This document shows, piece by piece, positions 28,830 through 37,265 of a stretch of 64,000 nt of DNA. Source of the stretch: an uncultured Saprospiraceae bacterium (lineage in GTDB: Bacteria; Bacteroidota; Bacteroidia; Chitinophagales; Saprospiraceae). Below the pieces are notes generated by a model. The model was given only the letters and a program-made list of their open reading frames with translations, did no database searches and had not been told where the DNA came from. Every line of letters starts with the position of its first letter. Within the stretch, counting starts at the first letter, position 1. The DNA lies in assembly GCA_937959115.1 (NCBI GenBank), contig CALGAW010000010.1, positions 127,357 to 191,356 of the forward strand, written 5' to 3'. Made by a program: the position numbers and the translations under genes.

Positions 28830-30096
28830 AAATACTTCCACCTATTAATATTAAGTCATTGGCATTTGCTTTTTTTCTAGCAGCGCTCAATGCTTTTTTG
28901 ACGCTTTTATAAGCATTTCCGACTAGTCCATTTTCGTTCATAATAGTCGCTAGCTTTTCAGCTTCCATGCCTCTTGGTATGTTTGCTTTAGCAAAGTAAT
29001 AGGTAGCTTCTTTGGGCAAATAGGCAATAATCTTGTCTGGGTGTTTATCATTGACCATTCCGAATACAAAATGCAATTTTCCGAATGACTGTTGATCCAA
29101 TTGTTGTTTTAAAAGACTCAACCCTCCAGGGTTATGCGCACTTTCACAAATTGTCAATGGTTCAGTGTTTATCACTTGCCAGCGTCCTAGCATGTTGGTG
29201 TTTCTAGTAATCTGCCGAAGCCCAGTTTCTATGTCCTTTACAGTGATATTAAAATCCGAAATCCCTAACCACTCAATTGCTCTTAGCACACCTGCTAGAT
29301 TCTTTGCTTGATAGTTACCAGTTAAACCAAGTTCCAATTGTTCAAACAATAGTCCTTTATCAGTATGGATATCGTAAGAAGAAAATTGGATAGAGGACTG
29401 CTTTGGTACAATGCGATATTTTGCATCTGCAAACCAAGCAACAGTATTTTTCGCTTCTGCAGTTTCCTTAAACACCTCCGCTACTTCTTCTTGATATTCA
29501 CTTATAATGACAGGGGTTTCTTCCTTAATAATTCCAGCCTTTTCTCCTGCAATTTCTAATAAGGTGTCTCCAAGAAACTGTTGATGATCCAGACTGATGT
29601 TAGTAATAATAGAAAGAATAGGTTGAAGGATGTTAGTAGAATCAAGCCTTCCGCCTAGCCCTGTTTCTATAAAAGCAACATCTACCTTTTTATCAGCAAA
29701 ATACTGAAAGGCTAGTGCAACGGTAATTTCAAAAAAGGAAGGTTTTAATGCTTCAAACAATGCTCTATGATTAGCAACAAAGTCTACCACGCGCTTTTTA
29801 CTGATAAGCTGACCATTCAACTTGATTCGTTCTCTAAAATCTTTGTAATGGGGAGAGGTGTATAATCCAACTTTATAACCCGCTTCTTGCAATATAGAAG
29901 ACAACATGTGAGCAGTCGATCCCTTTCCATTGGTGCCTGCAATGTGGACACTCTTAAACTGTAATTGCGGATTTTCAAGAGCCTCACACAGTTTAATAAT
30001 ATTGGTGAGATCTTTTTTAAAAGCTTGAGCACCTACGCGTTGAAACATAGGAAGCTGATGATATAAATAATCTAGGGTGTCTTTATAGTTGCCCAC
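28807..30096 (-). CDS. folC: Dihydrofolate/folylpolyglutamate synthase
   Basis: A 429-residue Mur-ligase-type enzyme. It adds glutamate to dihydropteroate and/or tetrahydrofolates using ATP. Key features are the P-loop GTNGKGSTAHMLSSIL, YTSPHYKDFRERIKLNG, the Mg-site segment IETGLGGRLDSTN, SLDHQQFLGDT and the C-terminal ESAHNPGGLSLL and FVFGMVNDKHP. Length is normal for the family. It lies 6 bases after the TonB-like gene in the same direction, so the two are probably one operon. Confidence 0.95.
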   Translation of the reverse strand: MGNYKDTLDYLYHQLPMFQRVGAQAFKKDLTNIIKLCEALENPQLQFKSVHIAGTNGKGSTAHMLSSILQEAGYKVGLYTSPHYKDFRERIKLNGQLISKKRVVDFVANHRALFEALKPSFFEITVALAFQYFADKKVDVAFIETGLGGRLDSTNILQPILSIITNISLDHQQFLGDTLLEIAGEKAGIIKEETPVIISEYQEEVAEVFKETAEAKNTVAWFADAKYRIVPKQSSIQFSSYDIHTDKGLLFEQLELGLTGNYQAKNLAGVLRAIEWLGISDFNITVKDIETGLRQITRNTNMLGRWQVINTEPLTICESAHNPGGLSLLKQQLDQQSFGKLHFVFGMVNDKHPDKIIAYLPKEATYYFAKANIPRGMEAEKLATIMNENGLVGNAYKSVKKALSAARKKANANDLILIGGSIFIVAEVL

Positions 30097-30102
30097 TGAT
30101 TT

Positions 30103-31149
30103 CTATTGAAGAGAGAAGGTAATCAATACTTCTCCGCACTGTTCAGGATTAGCGCTTGGGCTAAAGATGTACTTTTTTGCGGATGTTTCAGCAAGCTGAA
30201 TTAAATCAGTATCGATTGTAGTTGAACCAAGTTGAGAATATTCTGCTTTGATCACTTTACCACTTTTATTCACACAGATTTCAACCTTTACTTTTCCTTC
30301 TTTTTGACTGTTATCTTTAAGTTTAGGACGGTTGACGACTCCTCTTCCTGATAAACCACCTCCAACATCTTTGTCCCCTTTACCATAGCTTTTTGTTCCT
30401 TCTAGATTTTTAGCATCAGGATCTCCGTTTGCTACCCCAGCGTCACCTGGCTTACCAGAATTTCCTTGACTTCCAGACTGACCAAAAAGACTACCCATTT
30501 TATCTTTCGCTTCTTGGTATTTCTTTTCTTCTGCTGCTTTTCGCTCTGCCTCAGCAATGGCCTTGGCTTCTGCTGCCTTTCTTTTTGCCTCTTCTACCGC
30601 AAGCTTTTCTGCTTTTTCAGCGGCCTCTTTTGCCTGTTTATCTGCAATCTCTTTTGCTTTCTTGGCTTTAGCAGCTTGCTCTTTAGCCTTTTGTTGCTGT
30701 TTTTTCTTAATTTCTTCCTGCTGTTTTTTCTTTTTTGCTTGGGCGGCTGCGATCTCTTTACTGTTATCGGCAGTTACTACTTTTTTCTTTATTGGTGCTT
30801 CAACTTCCTTTTTTGCTGGTGTTGGTGGAGGTGTTGCTTCGGCAATCGGTTCAGCTGGTGATGGCTTGGCTGGCTCTGGTTTGGATTGAGTTGTGACTGG
30901 TGGCGTGGTTTCTGCTGGTTCAGCGGGCTGAGCGCTTGATTCTGACATTGGTTCGCCTTTAGGCTGGGCGGTGCCATCTCCTTGATCTGGTTGTCCAAAA
31001 CTAATGCGTATACCTTCCTGCCCAGGAGCTGGGAACTCATAGCTCAAGAGTGGGAACAGTAACACAATGATCAGTATTATTGTATAAACGAAGGAGCCCA
31101 TTAGGCCTTTCTTCTTTCTATTTTCTTCTTTTTTATCTCGAATATCCAT
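30103..31149 (-). CDS. TonB-like energy transducer with long Lys/Ala-rich spacer
   Basis: A 348-residue protein. A short basic N-terminus precedes one transmembrane helix (about 17-36). A Pro/Glu-rich segment (about 55-120), a Lys/Ala/Glu-rich coiled-coil (about 125-225) and a Gly/Ser-rich hinge follow. The C-terminal domain (about 265-348) starts GRGVVNRPKLKDNSQKEGKV and contains CVNKSGKVIKAEYSQLGST. This layout is that of TonB/TolA-type proteins, which span the periplasm and couple inner-membrane energy to outer-membrane transporters. The ExbB/ExbD partners would be expected just upstream but are not visible here: the gene starts at 31149 and a 339-base gap follows. folC is downstream. Confidence 0.8.
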   Translation of the reverse strand: MDIRDKKEENRKKKGLMGSFVYTIILIIVLLFPLLSYEFPAPGQEGIRISFGQPDQGDGTAQPKGEPMSESSAQPAEPAETTPPVTTQSKPEPAKPSPAEPIAEATPPPTPAKKEVEAPIKKKVVTADNSKEIAAAQAKKKKQQEEIKKKQQQKAKEQAAKAKKAKEIADKQAKEAAEKAEKLAVEEAKRKAAEAKAIAEAERKAAEEKKYQEAKDKMGSLFGQSGSQGNSGKPGDAGVANGDPDAKNLEGTKSYGKGDKDVGGGLSGRGVVNRPKLKDNSQKEGKVKVEICVNKSGKVIKAEYSQLGSTTIDTDLIQLAETSAKKYIFSPSANPEQCGEVLITFSLQ

Positions 31150-31488
31150 TCTTCAATATCATTATACATCGTTGGTACATGATAAAATCAGGTGTACCAG
31201 CTGAAAACAAAATTGTCATTATTAGAAAAAAAGAGGATTGCACAGGTAGAATTTTTCAAATGAAAAAACCTGTTCTTAGATAGATGAACTATAAAATTAT
31301 TCATTTATTGCATCAAAAACAAGCAATTAGGGAAATATTAACTTTTCAGACTGGTTTCTCTGGTAAAACATCACATAAGGATCGATTGCAATATGAATAT
31401 TGATCAACAAACTTTCTCTAGAAAAACTTTGAGTTTTATTAAAAACCTTTATCTTTGCGTCATTATTTAACAATTTCAAATTAACAAA
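31150..31488. other. Divergent intergenic region before the small lipoprotein gene
   Basis: 339 bases. It holds a good promoter for the small lipoprotein gene (31428-31457) and presumably the promoter of the TonB-like gene. No other element is seen. Confidence 0.5.
31428..31457 (+). promoter_or_regulatory. Bacteroidota-type promoter of small lipoprotein gene
   Basis: A -33 TTTG (31428-31431) and a -7 TATCTTTG (31450-31457) with an 18-base spacer. It matches the TTG / TAnnTTTG consensus, about 31 bases before the ATG at 31489. Confidence 0.75.
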
Positions 31489-31707
31489 ATGAAAAGATTT
31501 ATTTTAGTTTGTAGCGTTGCGGCAATGATTGGATCAATGTCTTCTTGTGTAAAATCTTACACTTGTACTTGTACTTATAATGACGGAACTGAAGATCAAA
31601 CAGTAACTACAGAATATACAACTAAGAAAAGTGCTGCAGAAGATGCATGTGCTTTATTAGAAACTAGCTGGAAAATTACAGATCCAAATGCATCTTGTTC
31701 TTTATAA
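31489..31707 (+). CDS. Small Cys-rich lipoprotein, unknown function
   Basis: A 72-residue protein. A lipoprotein signal (MKRFILVCSVAAMIGSMSSC) is cleaved before Cys20. The mature part of about 50 residues contains a CTCTYNDGTEDQTVTTEY strand pair and Cys residues that could pair (CTCTC-like start, Cys55 area and the final Cys). It has a strong promoter and its own terminator, so it is probably an abundant single-gene transcript. Small lipoproteins of this form are common in Bacteroidota and have no assigned role. Its reality is well supported by the promoter, lipobox and terminator together. Confidence 0.8.
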   Translation: MKRFILVCSVAAMIGSMSSCVKSYTCTCTYNDGTEDQTVTTEYTTKKSAAEDACALLETSWKITDPNASCSL

Positions 31708-31730
31708 GAACTTTTTGAATAAAGATTTTT

Positions 31731-31767
31731 TACCGGTTTTGCATTACGTAAAATCGGTATTTTTTTG
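31731..31767 (+). terminator. Terminator of small lipoprotein gene
   Basis: Stem TACCGGTTTT (31731-31740) with AAAATCGGTA (31750-31759), one G-T wobble, a 9-base loop, then a T run. Confidence 0.85.
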
Positions 31768-31830
31768 TCCAATTTTAAATAGAAATCAATTCTGCCTCCC
31801 AATTTTTGGGATTTTTTTATTTATACGAGT

Positions 31831-31847
31831 GTTGCACAAAAGCTTTT
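31831..31847 (+). repeat. Left 17-bp inverted repeat of toxin-antitoxin cassette
   Basis: GTTGCACAAAAGCTTTT. Its inverted partner lies at 32603-32619 with one mismatch. The pair encloses the antitoxin/PIN-toxin genes closely: the right copy starts at the last base of the toxin stop codon. Confidence 0.6.
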
Positions 31848-31968
31848 AGGAAGAGATAAGAAAAATGAGATAATAAATTTTAAACTCCTGAATTACAGGC
31901 TATTAGTGTTTCAAAATTGCTTGATCTAAAATAAATGTGTATTTTGAAGCTAAATAAAGAGGATAAAA

Positions 31969-32193
31969 ATGCAAAGTGCTCGAAAATTAAGTAATATTCA
32001 ATTGGAACTTCTGAAAATGTTTAGCTTTGACTTGAGTGAAGAACAACTGATTGAAATTAAGGGTTTGCTTACGAATTATTTCGGAGAAAAGATTACCGAT
32101 CAAATGGATAAGTTGTTCGAAGAAAATAATTGGGGTGACGAACAAATCGAAAAATGGTCAAAGGAACACATGAGGACAAAATATGAGGACTAA
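31969..32193 (+). CDS. Putative antitoxin of PIN-toxin pair
   Basis: A 74-residue, acidic, largely helical protein (MQSARKLSNIQLELLKMFSF...). It contains a LSEEQLIEIKGLLTNYFGEK helix and a C-terminal charged tail (EKWSKEHMRTKYED) that could insert into the toxin. Its stop overlaps the toxin start (TAATG, 32191-32195), the usual arrangement of type II antitoxins. No ribbon-helix-helix or AbrB signature is obvious, so the call rests on position, size and overlap. Confidence 0.7.
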   Translation: MQSARKLSNIQLELLKMFSFDLSEEQLIEIKGLLTNYFGEKITDQMDKLFEENNWGDEQIEKWSKEHMRTKYED

Positions 32194-32603
32194 TGAGGAT
32201 AGTATTAGACACAAATGTATTACTAGTATCTCTTCTTAAAACTTCTAAATACCGACCAATCTTTGATAGCCTATTAACGAAAAAATTTGAACTGATTATC
32301 AGTCATGATATTTTTCAAGAATATATTGAGATAATTGGAAACAAAACAACACCTGAAATAGCAAAAAATGTTGGGGAACTTTTATTGAATCTTGAAAACG
32401 TAGAAAAAATTGAAGTCTTCTATAAATGGCTTTTAATCGAAAAGGATTTTGATGATAATAAGTTTGTAGATTGTGCTATTGCTGGAAATGTAAGGTTTGT
32501 TGTTTCAAATGATAAACATTTCAATATCCTAAAATCAATTGAGTTCCCGTCAGTTGAAGTAATTTCTGCCGATAAATTTCTTGATGAATTACAAGGGAAG
32601 TGA
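32193..32603 (+). CDS. PIN-domain toxin (type II toxin-antitoxin ribonuclease)
   Basis: A 136-residue PIN domain. Conserved acidic residues are Asp6 in VLDTNVLL, the Glu in IFQEYIEI, the Asp in NKFVDCAIAG and the Asp in VVSNDKHF, which together coordinate metal in PIN ribonucleases. This is the COG1569-type subgroup. Active relatives cleave RNA when their antitoxin is degraded. It overlaps the antitoxin by one base. The pair lies between inverted repeats and next to a palindromic stretch, suggesting it moves as a cassette. Confidence 0.85.
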   Translation: MRIVLDTNVLLVSLLKTSKYRPIFDSLLTKKFELIISHDIFQEYIEIIGNKTTPEIAKNVGELLLNLENVEKIEVFYKWLLIEKDFDDNKFVDCAIAGNVRFVVSNDKHFNILKSIEFPSVEVISADKFLDELQGK

Positions 32604-32619
32604 AAAGCTTATGTGCAAC
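32603..32619 (-). repeat. Right 17-bp inverted repeat of toxin-antitoxin cassette
   Basis: AAAAGCTTATGTGCAAC; its reverse complement GTTGCACATAAGCTTTT differs from the left copy at one base. It begins at the last base of the toxin stop codon. Confidence 0.6.
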
Positions 32620-33232
32620 AATGTAGCCACGTCCATTTTAGCAAAGACTAGCTTAGGAAGTGAATTTTACTTGGGATTCTTCTGCGTTCGCTCATTAAAG
32701 ACGCTCTATTAAAAATTTAGCAATTTTTAATGCGCTTAGAAAGACCGATGTTACCCGAACTGCTAAATCTTTTAGTTTATATATTTGCTCGTGCTACAAC
32801 GGCGAGGCTACGAACCGTTATATCAACCCAATCCATTTGATACATTTTGCCCCTTAACATCTTCAATACGCTTTCCTGGAATCACTAAAAAGACTTGAAG
32901 TACTACTTAGAAATGATTTATAGTTAAAATCAAACGTTACATGATCTATCTTTGCCATTTGAATGTTGCCATTATCATTTTTATAAATCTAAGCAAGATC
33001 AACAATTCAAAACTTAATTTTTTCTTAAATTGTTTCTTAATAATAATGTTTGGCATACGAGTTGCAATAACAGGAAATAAGTTACGAACATAACTTGTTT
33101 TTTTCCTGACCACTATTTCTTTTCTAGCTCATTACTGAGCTATATATTCTTAAGAAAATACCGATTTTTTAATAATAGGTTTCGCATTAGTATGCTCAAA
33201 TACTACTGGGAGCCACTTAAAAACTATGAATT
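32604..33232. other. Long intergenic region after the toxin gene
   Basis: 629 bases without a credible gene. The first roughly 215 bases hold the right inverted repeat and the palindromic stretch (32620-32820). The rest (about 32830-33232) is plain AT-rich sequence and should contain the promoter of the CsgG-like gene, though no clear -7 box was found. Confidence 0.5.
32620..32820. repeat. Imperfect palindromic stretch beside the toxin-antitoxin cassette
   Basis: Nested inverted matches: GTAGCCACG (32623-32631) with CGAGGCTAC (32803-32811), TTTAGCA (32637-32643) with TGCTAAA (32761-32767), and a central perfect hairpin ATTAAAAATT (32708-32717) / AATTTTTAAT (32722-32731). A small hairpin AACGG / CCGTT (32798-32802 with 32815-32819) is at the right end. 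It is non-coding. It could be a folded recombination site or a remnant of a miniature element, but it does not match the canonical integron core GTTRRRY. Confidence 0.45.
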
Positions 33233-34234
33233 ATGAATAAGACAATTTTACACTTAATGCTACTGCTCTTCATACTTGGGGCAGGAACGACAGATGCTTT
33301 AGCTCAAAAGCGCAAGAAACGAAAAAAACAGAAATCAGTAGTTGAGGAAACACTTTGTAAGTGCCTTGACAAACCAGTAGAAGAGCGTCCGCGCATATCC
33401 GTGGCTCGATTTGAGGCTGCTACGGACGATTTGATCAGCCGACCTGGTCAAGTAGCTTGGAATGGGGAATACATAGAACCAATCTACAAACTAGGAGACG
33501 AGCTAGCTGCAATGCTAATGAACGCGCTCAATGAATCTGACTGTTTTCACATCTTAGAAAGTGGCAACAAGCTTGATGATGCTCTTTATGAAATTGAACT
33601 TGGTGAAGAGGGAATCACCAAGGCAGAGCATGCGCCTAAATCTGGTGAAATGTACGGCGCTCAGCTATTGATCACGGGAGAAATCACCGAGTATGAAAGT
33701 GATTTTGTGAATATCTTTGGATTTGGGATCATGCGCGCTCATATTGGCTATATCTTGAAGATTGTTGATCCTCAAACAAGAACAGTGGTTTGGTCAAAAT
33801 CCATAGAACGAAAGTTCTCTAAGCCTGCTCCGATTCTTGGTGGCGACCAACCCATTGCAATATTTGGTTCTAGAGCAATGGAAGATGCTGTGGAATACTC
33901 AATCTTTGAATCTGTAGATCTGTTAACAAAGCAATCTGACATGATGGTTACTTATCAGGAGAAAATCAAAGAGAGAAAGGAAGAGGCGCAACTCTTCGCC
34001 CTTAACGCAAGAGATGTCAGTTTTGATGAATTGATGGAATTAGAAAACAGCCTAGCTACCATAAACGATATTCGTATTGTGAGTAAGTCATACAAGGAGG
34101 GTGACGGTACTATTAGCTTAAGATACCGTGGCTCAATGGATGATTTTGTAGCTGAACTTATGGCGATCCCTGGACTCCAAATGCAAGTAATCGAATTTAA
34201 ATATGATGAACTTACCCTCGCATCAAGAAACTAA
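33233..34234 (+). CDS. CsgG/HfaB-like secreted protein
   Basis: A 333-residue protein with signal peptide MNKTILHLMLLLFILGAGTTDALA and then a basic patch (KRKKRKKQK). The core (about 50-220) has features of the CsgG/HfaB family: ISVARFEAATDD, LGDELAAMLMNALNESDCFHILESG, GAQLLITGEITEYE and LKIVDPQTRTVVWSKS. It has no lipobox, unlike CsgG itself, so a curli-type pore is not implied. A C-terminal domain (about 245-333) with a helix-strand pattern (SYKEGDGTISLRYRGSMDDF) resembles the accessory domains seen in envelope assembly proteins. The role is unknown, and a periplasmic location is likely. A terminator follows. Confidence 0.75.
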   Translation: MNKTILHLMLLLFILGAGTTDALAQKRKKRKKQKSVVEETLCKCLDKPVEERPRISVARFEAATDDLISRPGQVAWNGEYIEPIYKLGDELAAMLMNALNESDCFHILESGNKLDDALYEIELGEEGITKAEHAPKSGEMYGAQLLITGEITEYESDFVNIFGFGIMRAHIGYILKIVDPQTRTVVWSKSIERKFSKPAPILGGDQPIAIFGSRAMEDAVEYSIFESVDLLTKQSDMMVTYQEKIKERKEEAQLFALNARDVSFDELMELENSLATINDIRIVSKSYKEGDGTISLRYRGSMDDFVAELMAIPGLQMQVIEFKYDELTLASRN

Positions 34235-34271
34235 TCGATTACCCAATATAATTTAGAACTATGTTATCAAG

Positions 34272-34297
34272 GGAATGGTGAAAGCCGTTCCTTTTTT
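34272..34297 (+). terminator. Terminator of CsgG-like gene
   Basis: Stem GGAATGG (34272-34278) with CCGTTCC (34285-34291), then a run of T. Confidence 0.85.
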
Positions 34298-34349
34298 TGT
34301 GGTGTATTTAGTTGTCTAAATTTATAAAATCACACCTCTGCTCATACTA

Positions 34350-34382
34350 AAAAAAAGGGATCACCCTAGTGGGCAATCCCTT
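34350..34382 (-). terminator. Terminator of rny
   Basis: On the minus strand AGGGATTGCCCACTAGGG folds back on TGATCCCT, and a T run (complement of 34350-34356) follows. It lies about 24 bases beyond the rny stop. Confidence 0.8.
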
Positions 34383-34405
34383 ATATAAGTTATGTTTGCT
34401 TTGCC

Positions 34406-36067
34406 TTATCGGGCGAAGGAAACAGCTCTTTTTTCTCTAATAACAGTCACTTTGATCTGACCAGGATACTGCATCTCTTCTTGTATTTTCTGAGAAATTT
34501 GGAAGGACAAGTCATCCGCTTTCTGATCACTGACTTTTTCACTTTCTACGATTACCCGTAGTTCGCGACCGGCTTGCATTGCGTGGACTTTCTGAACACC
34601 TTCGTAAGAAAGAGCAATGTCTTCCAACTCTTTAATTCGCTTAAGGTATCCTTCTAGTATCTCACGTCTTGCGCCTGGTCTAGCACCAGAAATTGCATCA
34701 CAAGCTTGAACGATTGGTGAAATGATGTATTCCATCTCAATTTCATCGTGGTGTGCACCAACAGCATTAACAACTGCAGGGCGCTCTTTGAATTTTTCGC
34801 AGATTTTCATTCCAACAAGCGCGTGTGACAATTCTGTTTCTTCATCGGTTACTTTACCAATATCGTGCAGGAGTCCAGCTCTTTTTGCCAATTTAATGGT
34901 TTGCTTTGGTAAGCCAAGTTCTGAAGCCATCAAAGCACAGAGATTTGCTGTTTCGATGGAGTGTTTAAGTAAGTTCTGTCCATAAGAAGAGCGGAAACGC
35001 ATTCGTCCGATCATTCTTACCATTCCTTGATGTAATCCGTGGATGTTAAGCTCTATTACTGTGCGTTCACCGATTTCCATGATTTGTTCTTCCAGCTGTT
35101 TTCTGGTTTTCTCAACTACTTCCTCGATTCTTGCGGGGTGAATTCTTCCATCTGCTACAAGACGTTGAAGAGAAAGACGGCAAATCTCTCTACGGATCGG
35201 ATCGAAACTAGAAATGATAATTGCTTCAGGTGTGTCATCGACGATGATCTCAGCCCCTGTTGCAGCCTCAATTGCTCTAATGTTTCGTCCTTCACGGCCG
35301 ATAATCTGTCCTTTTAGGTCGTCGCTAGTCAGGTTAAACACAGAAACTGTGTTCTCTATTGTTTGTTCAGCGGCCATTCGCTGAATAGACTGGATGATTA
35401 TTTTTTTGGCTTCTTTGTTTGCAGTTGTCTTTGCCTCATCGATCCGGTCTTTGACATAAGCCATTGCCTGTGCATCAGCTTTGTCTTTAATCACCTTCAT
35501 TAGCTCTTCTCTTGCTTCCTGCTCAGACAACTTGGCTACTTTTTCAAGTGCTACGATGTGTGTTTCGTTTGCTTTATCAAGGTTTTCTTTCTTTTTGGCT
35601 ACAATTTCTAGTTGTTTACTCAGATTTTCTCTAATGGCTTCAATTTCTTCTGATTTTCGTTCAGCTGAAGCGAGTTTACTTGCCGCGCTATCCAATTTGG
35701 ATTGTATTGCACCTTCTTTTTGTTTAAGTTTAAGTTCTTCCTCTTTAATTTCTTGACGACGTTTAGAAGTATCTGATTCAAACTTCGATTTCATTTTAAC
35801 GTATCGCTCTTTCGCTTCTACGATTTTCGTTTTTTTGATTCTCTCATTCTCTACTTCCGCATTTTTCATCGTTCTTTTTGCAGATTCTTCAGCATCGCGT
35901 TTGATGCGTTCGGCGCTTTCTCTGCCTTGTTTGAGTAGTCTATCGGCTTCTTTGTCTAGTTCATCCCGTTGCGATTTTAATTGCCCTTCGGAACCTTTTT
36001 TGCCTACAAACCAACCACCACCAAGACCAGCTACCAAAGCGGTCACTGCTGCTACAATGATTTCCAT
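34406..36067 (-). CDS. rny: Ribonuclease Y
   Basis: A 553-residue membrane-anchored endoribonuclease that starts mRNA decay. An N-terminal transmembrane helix (about 2-20) is followed by a long coiled-coil (about 25-200). The KH domain contains [17 protein letters not shown] (about 250-266). The HD domain contains [10 protein letters not shown] and [10 protein letters not shown] with GAHHDEIE. Length and order match bacterial RNase Y. It lies 131 bases after zapA on the same strand and is probably co-transcribed with the zapA-zapB-like pair, or separated by the structured spacer at 36129-36174. Confidence 0.96.
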   Translation of the reverse strand: MEIIVAAVTALVAGLGGGWFVGKKGSEGQLKSQRDELDKEADRLLKQGRESAERIKRDAEESAKRTMKNAEVENERIKKTKIVEAKERYVKMKSKFESDTSKRRQEIKEEELKLKQKEGAIQSKLDSAASKLASAERKSEEIEAIRENLSKQLEIVAKKKENLDKANETHIVALEKVAKLSEQEAREELMKVIKDKADAQAMAYVKDRIDEAKTTANKEAKKIIIQSIQRMAAEQTIENTVSVFNLTSDDLKGQIIGREGRNIRAIEAATGAEIIVDDTPEAIIISSFDPIRREICRLSLQRLVADGRIHPARIEEVVEKTRKQLEEQIMEIGERTVIELNIHGLHQGMVRMIGRMRFRSSYGQNLLKHSIETANLCALMASELGLPKQTIKLAKRAGLLHDIGKVTDEETELSHALVGMKICEKFKERPAVVNAVGAHHDEIEMEYIISPIVQACDAISGARPGARREILEGYLKRIKELEDIALSYEGVQKVHAMQAGRELRVIVESEKVSDQKADDLSFQISQKIQEEMQYPGQIKVTVIREKRAVSFAR

Positions 36068-36128
36068 AATTTATATTTATTTAAGATTAACACTAATGCC
36101 AGAAACATTTTTCTGACGTTTCTAAATC

Positions 36129-36174
36129 ATGATTAAACAAGCTGTTTACTAAAAAACAGACTGTGACTAATCAT
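36129..36174 (-). ncRNA. Possible structured RNA element between zapA and rny
   Basis: ATGATTA (36129-36135) pairs with TAATCAT (36168-36174) and CTGTTT (36142-36147) with AAACAG (36154-36159), giving a hairpin with an internal loop. A second hairpin (CAGAAA / TTTCTG) is nearby. It could be an mRNA processing site, a small RNA or chance. In proteobacteria zapA neighbours 6S RNA, which is the only reason to suspect a 6S-like role here. Confidence 0.25.
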
Positions 36175-36198
36175 TTGACGTGCTTGTAGAAATGAAGA

Positions 36199-36495
36199 TT
36201 ATGAGCTGGAGGAGAGGGCTAGATCAAGCAGGTTATTTAGGCTATCGAGTTGTTCATCGATGGCGCTATTTTGACCTGTTTGTTTGGCTTTTTGCAGTTC
36301 CACTGCATATGTAAGGATTCCCATTGCCAAACAATCTTGTTTATCCTTTTGCGGATAGGTATTCTGAAAGGTGTTTATCTTATCATTTATTCCCTTCACA
36401 AGGTTTTGAATAACCTGTTCGTCGCTTGCCTTTATTTTCAAGGGGTAAGGCCTTCCGGCGATTAATACAGTTATATTCAATGAACCATTATCCAT
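36199..36495 (-). CDS. zapA: Cell division protein ZapA
   Basis: A 98-residue protein beginning MDNGSLNITVLIAGRPYPLKI, the beta-strand head of ZapA. It continues with a helical tail (INDKINTFQNTYPQKDKQDCLAMGILTYAVEL, the central family block). ZapA tetramers crosslink FtsZ filaments at the septum. It is preceded by the ZapB-like coiled-coil gene (6-base gap) and followed by rny, a common Bacteroidota order. Confidence 0.9.
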   Translation of the reverse strand: MDNGSLNITVLIAGRPYPLKIKASDEQVIQNLVKGINDKINTFQNTYPQKDKQDCLAMGILTYAVELQKAKQTGQNSAIDEQLDSLNNLLDLALSSSS

Positions 36496-36501
36496 TCCAC
36501 A

Positions 36502-36780
36502 CTAGCTATTTGTCAACTGTTCAATGCTTTTATCAATAAGATCGATGGCTTCGTCAATCTGCATTTTAAGCTGAGAATTGTTCTTTATTTCATTATCTAC
36601 GAGCGTTTCCGGTATTATTCCGGAACTTGCGCTACCCGAATCTATCTGTTTGATTTGGGTACTAAGTGCATTATTTTGAGCTTTCAAATCACTGTTCTCT
36701 TGCTTCAACTGACTATTGTCTTTGATCAGCTGATGAATTTTCGCTTCGATTTCAGATAATTTTTCTGCATTTTTTTTCAT
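36502..36780 (-). CDS. Small coiled-coil protein, ZapB-like
   Basis: 92 residues when started at the ATG complement of 36778-36780 (MKKNAEKLSEIEAKIHQL). An upstream GTG-like start at 36807 would add nine residues without the family's features. The protein is a heptad-rich coiled-coil (LIKDNSQLKQENSDLKAQN) with a polar Ser/Gly break near the middle. It is a likely ZapB-type partner of the adjacent ZapA, helping to organise the division ring. A minus-strand -7-like TACATTTG lies at 36812-36819, about 31 bases upstream. The call depends on the zapA context, since coiled-coils alone are not specific. Confidence 0.7.
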   Translation of the reverse strand: MKKNAEKLSEIEAKIHQLIKDNSQLKQENSDLKAQNNALSTQIKQIDSGSASSGIIPETLVDNEIKNNSQLKMQIDEAIDLIDKSIEQLTNS

Positions 36781-37160
36781 AAAGCACTGTCTGGTAACTA
36801 TTACCAATATGCAAATGTAATGATTTTTTAATTGTAATGAAATATCTTACTTATTGAAATTGAAAGAAGTCATTTCTTGTGGAGATTAAAAGCGTTTTCA
36901 ATGTTTTCAAAAACTGAACAGAAATGATTCTTAATTCATTAATTTTCAACACTATACACTTTCTTTACACCTGATTCAGGTTAACGTATCTTCTAACTTC
37001 TTTTATTGTTTTATTCTAATAGTTTTATTTGAGGATGAATAAATTTTTCTATTGTTTGATCTTCGAATGGTCAACTCTAGACAACTTACATCTCCTTAAC
37101 ATTTATTAATAGTACGAAGGTTTCCTAAATTCAGTATCGTAATTTGCACTCATAAAAAAT

Positions 37161-37265
37161 CGATGCGGCTTAGGTGACCGGAATGGGCGACGACAGGCGC
37201 AGTGCGTAGCGCAGCGAAGTACCGAAGCGAATGCTGAGCATGGAGGGGACCGACAGCAGGCGAAA
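37161..37265. repeat. GC-rich intergenic island, candidate dispersed repeat (second type)
   Basis: About 105 GC-rich bases in AT-rich surroundings, with short internal echoes (GCGCAGTGCGTAGCGCAGCG, then CGAAGTACCGAAGCGAATGC). It differs from the island at 9999-10100. A 68-codon minus-strand frame through it is Cys/Ser/Arg-rich and looks spurious. It resembles Bacteroidota intergenic repeats I recall, but this was not checked by search. Confidence 0.45.

Noticed and set aside
30466-30889. Plus-strand frames antisense to the TonB-like gene
   Set aside because: Phe/Leu/Cys-rich mirror images of the Lys/Ala-rich coiled-coil; not real genes.
31831-32820. Integron cassette with canonical attC
   Set aside because: The repeats read GTTGCAC/GTGCAAC rather than GTTRRRY/RYYYAAC and no integrase gene is in the window. 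It is kept only as an inverted-repeat cassette.
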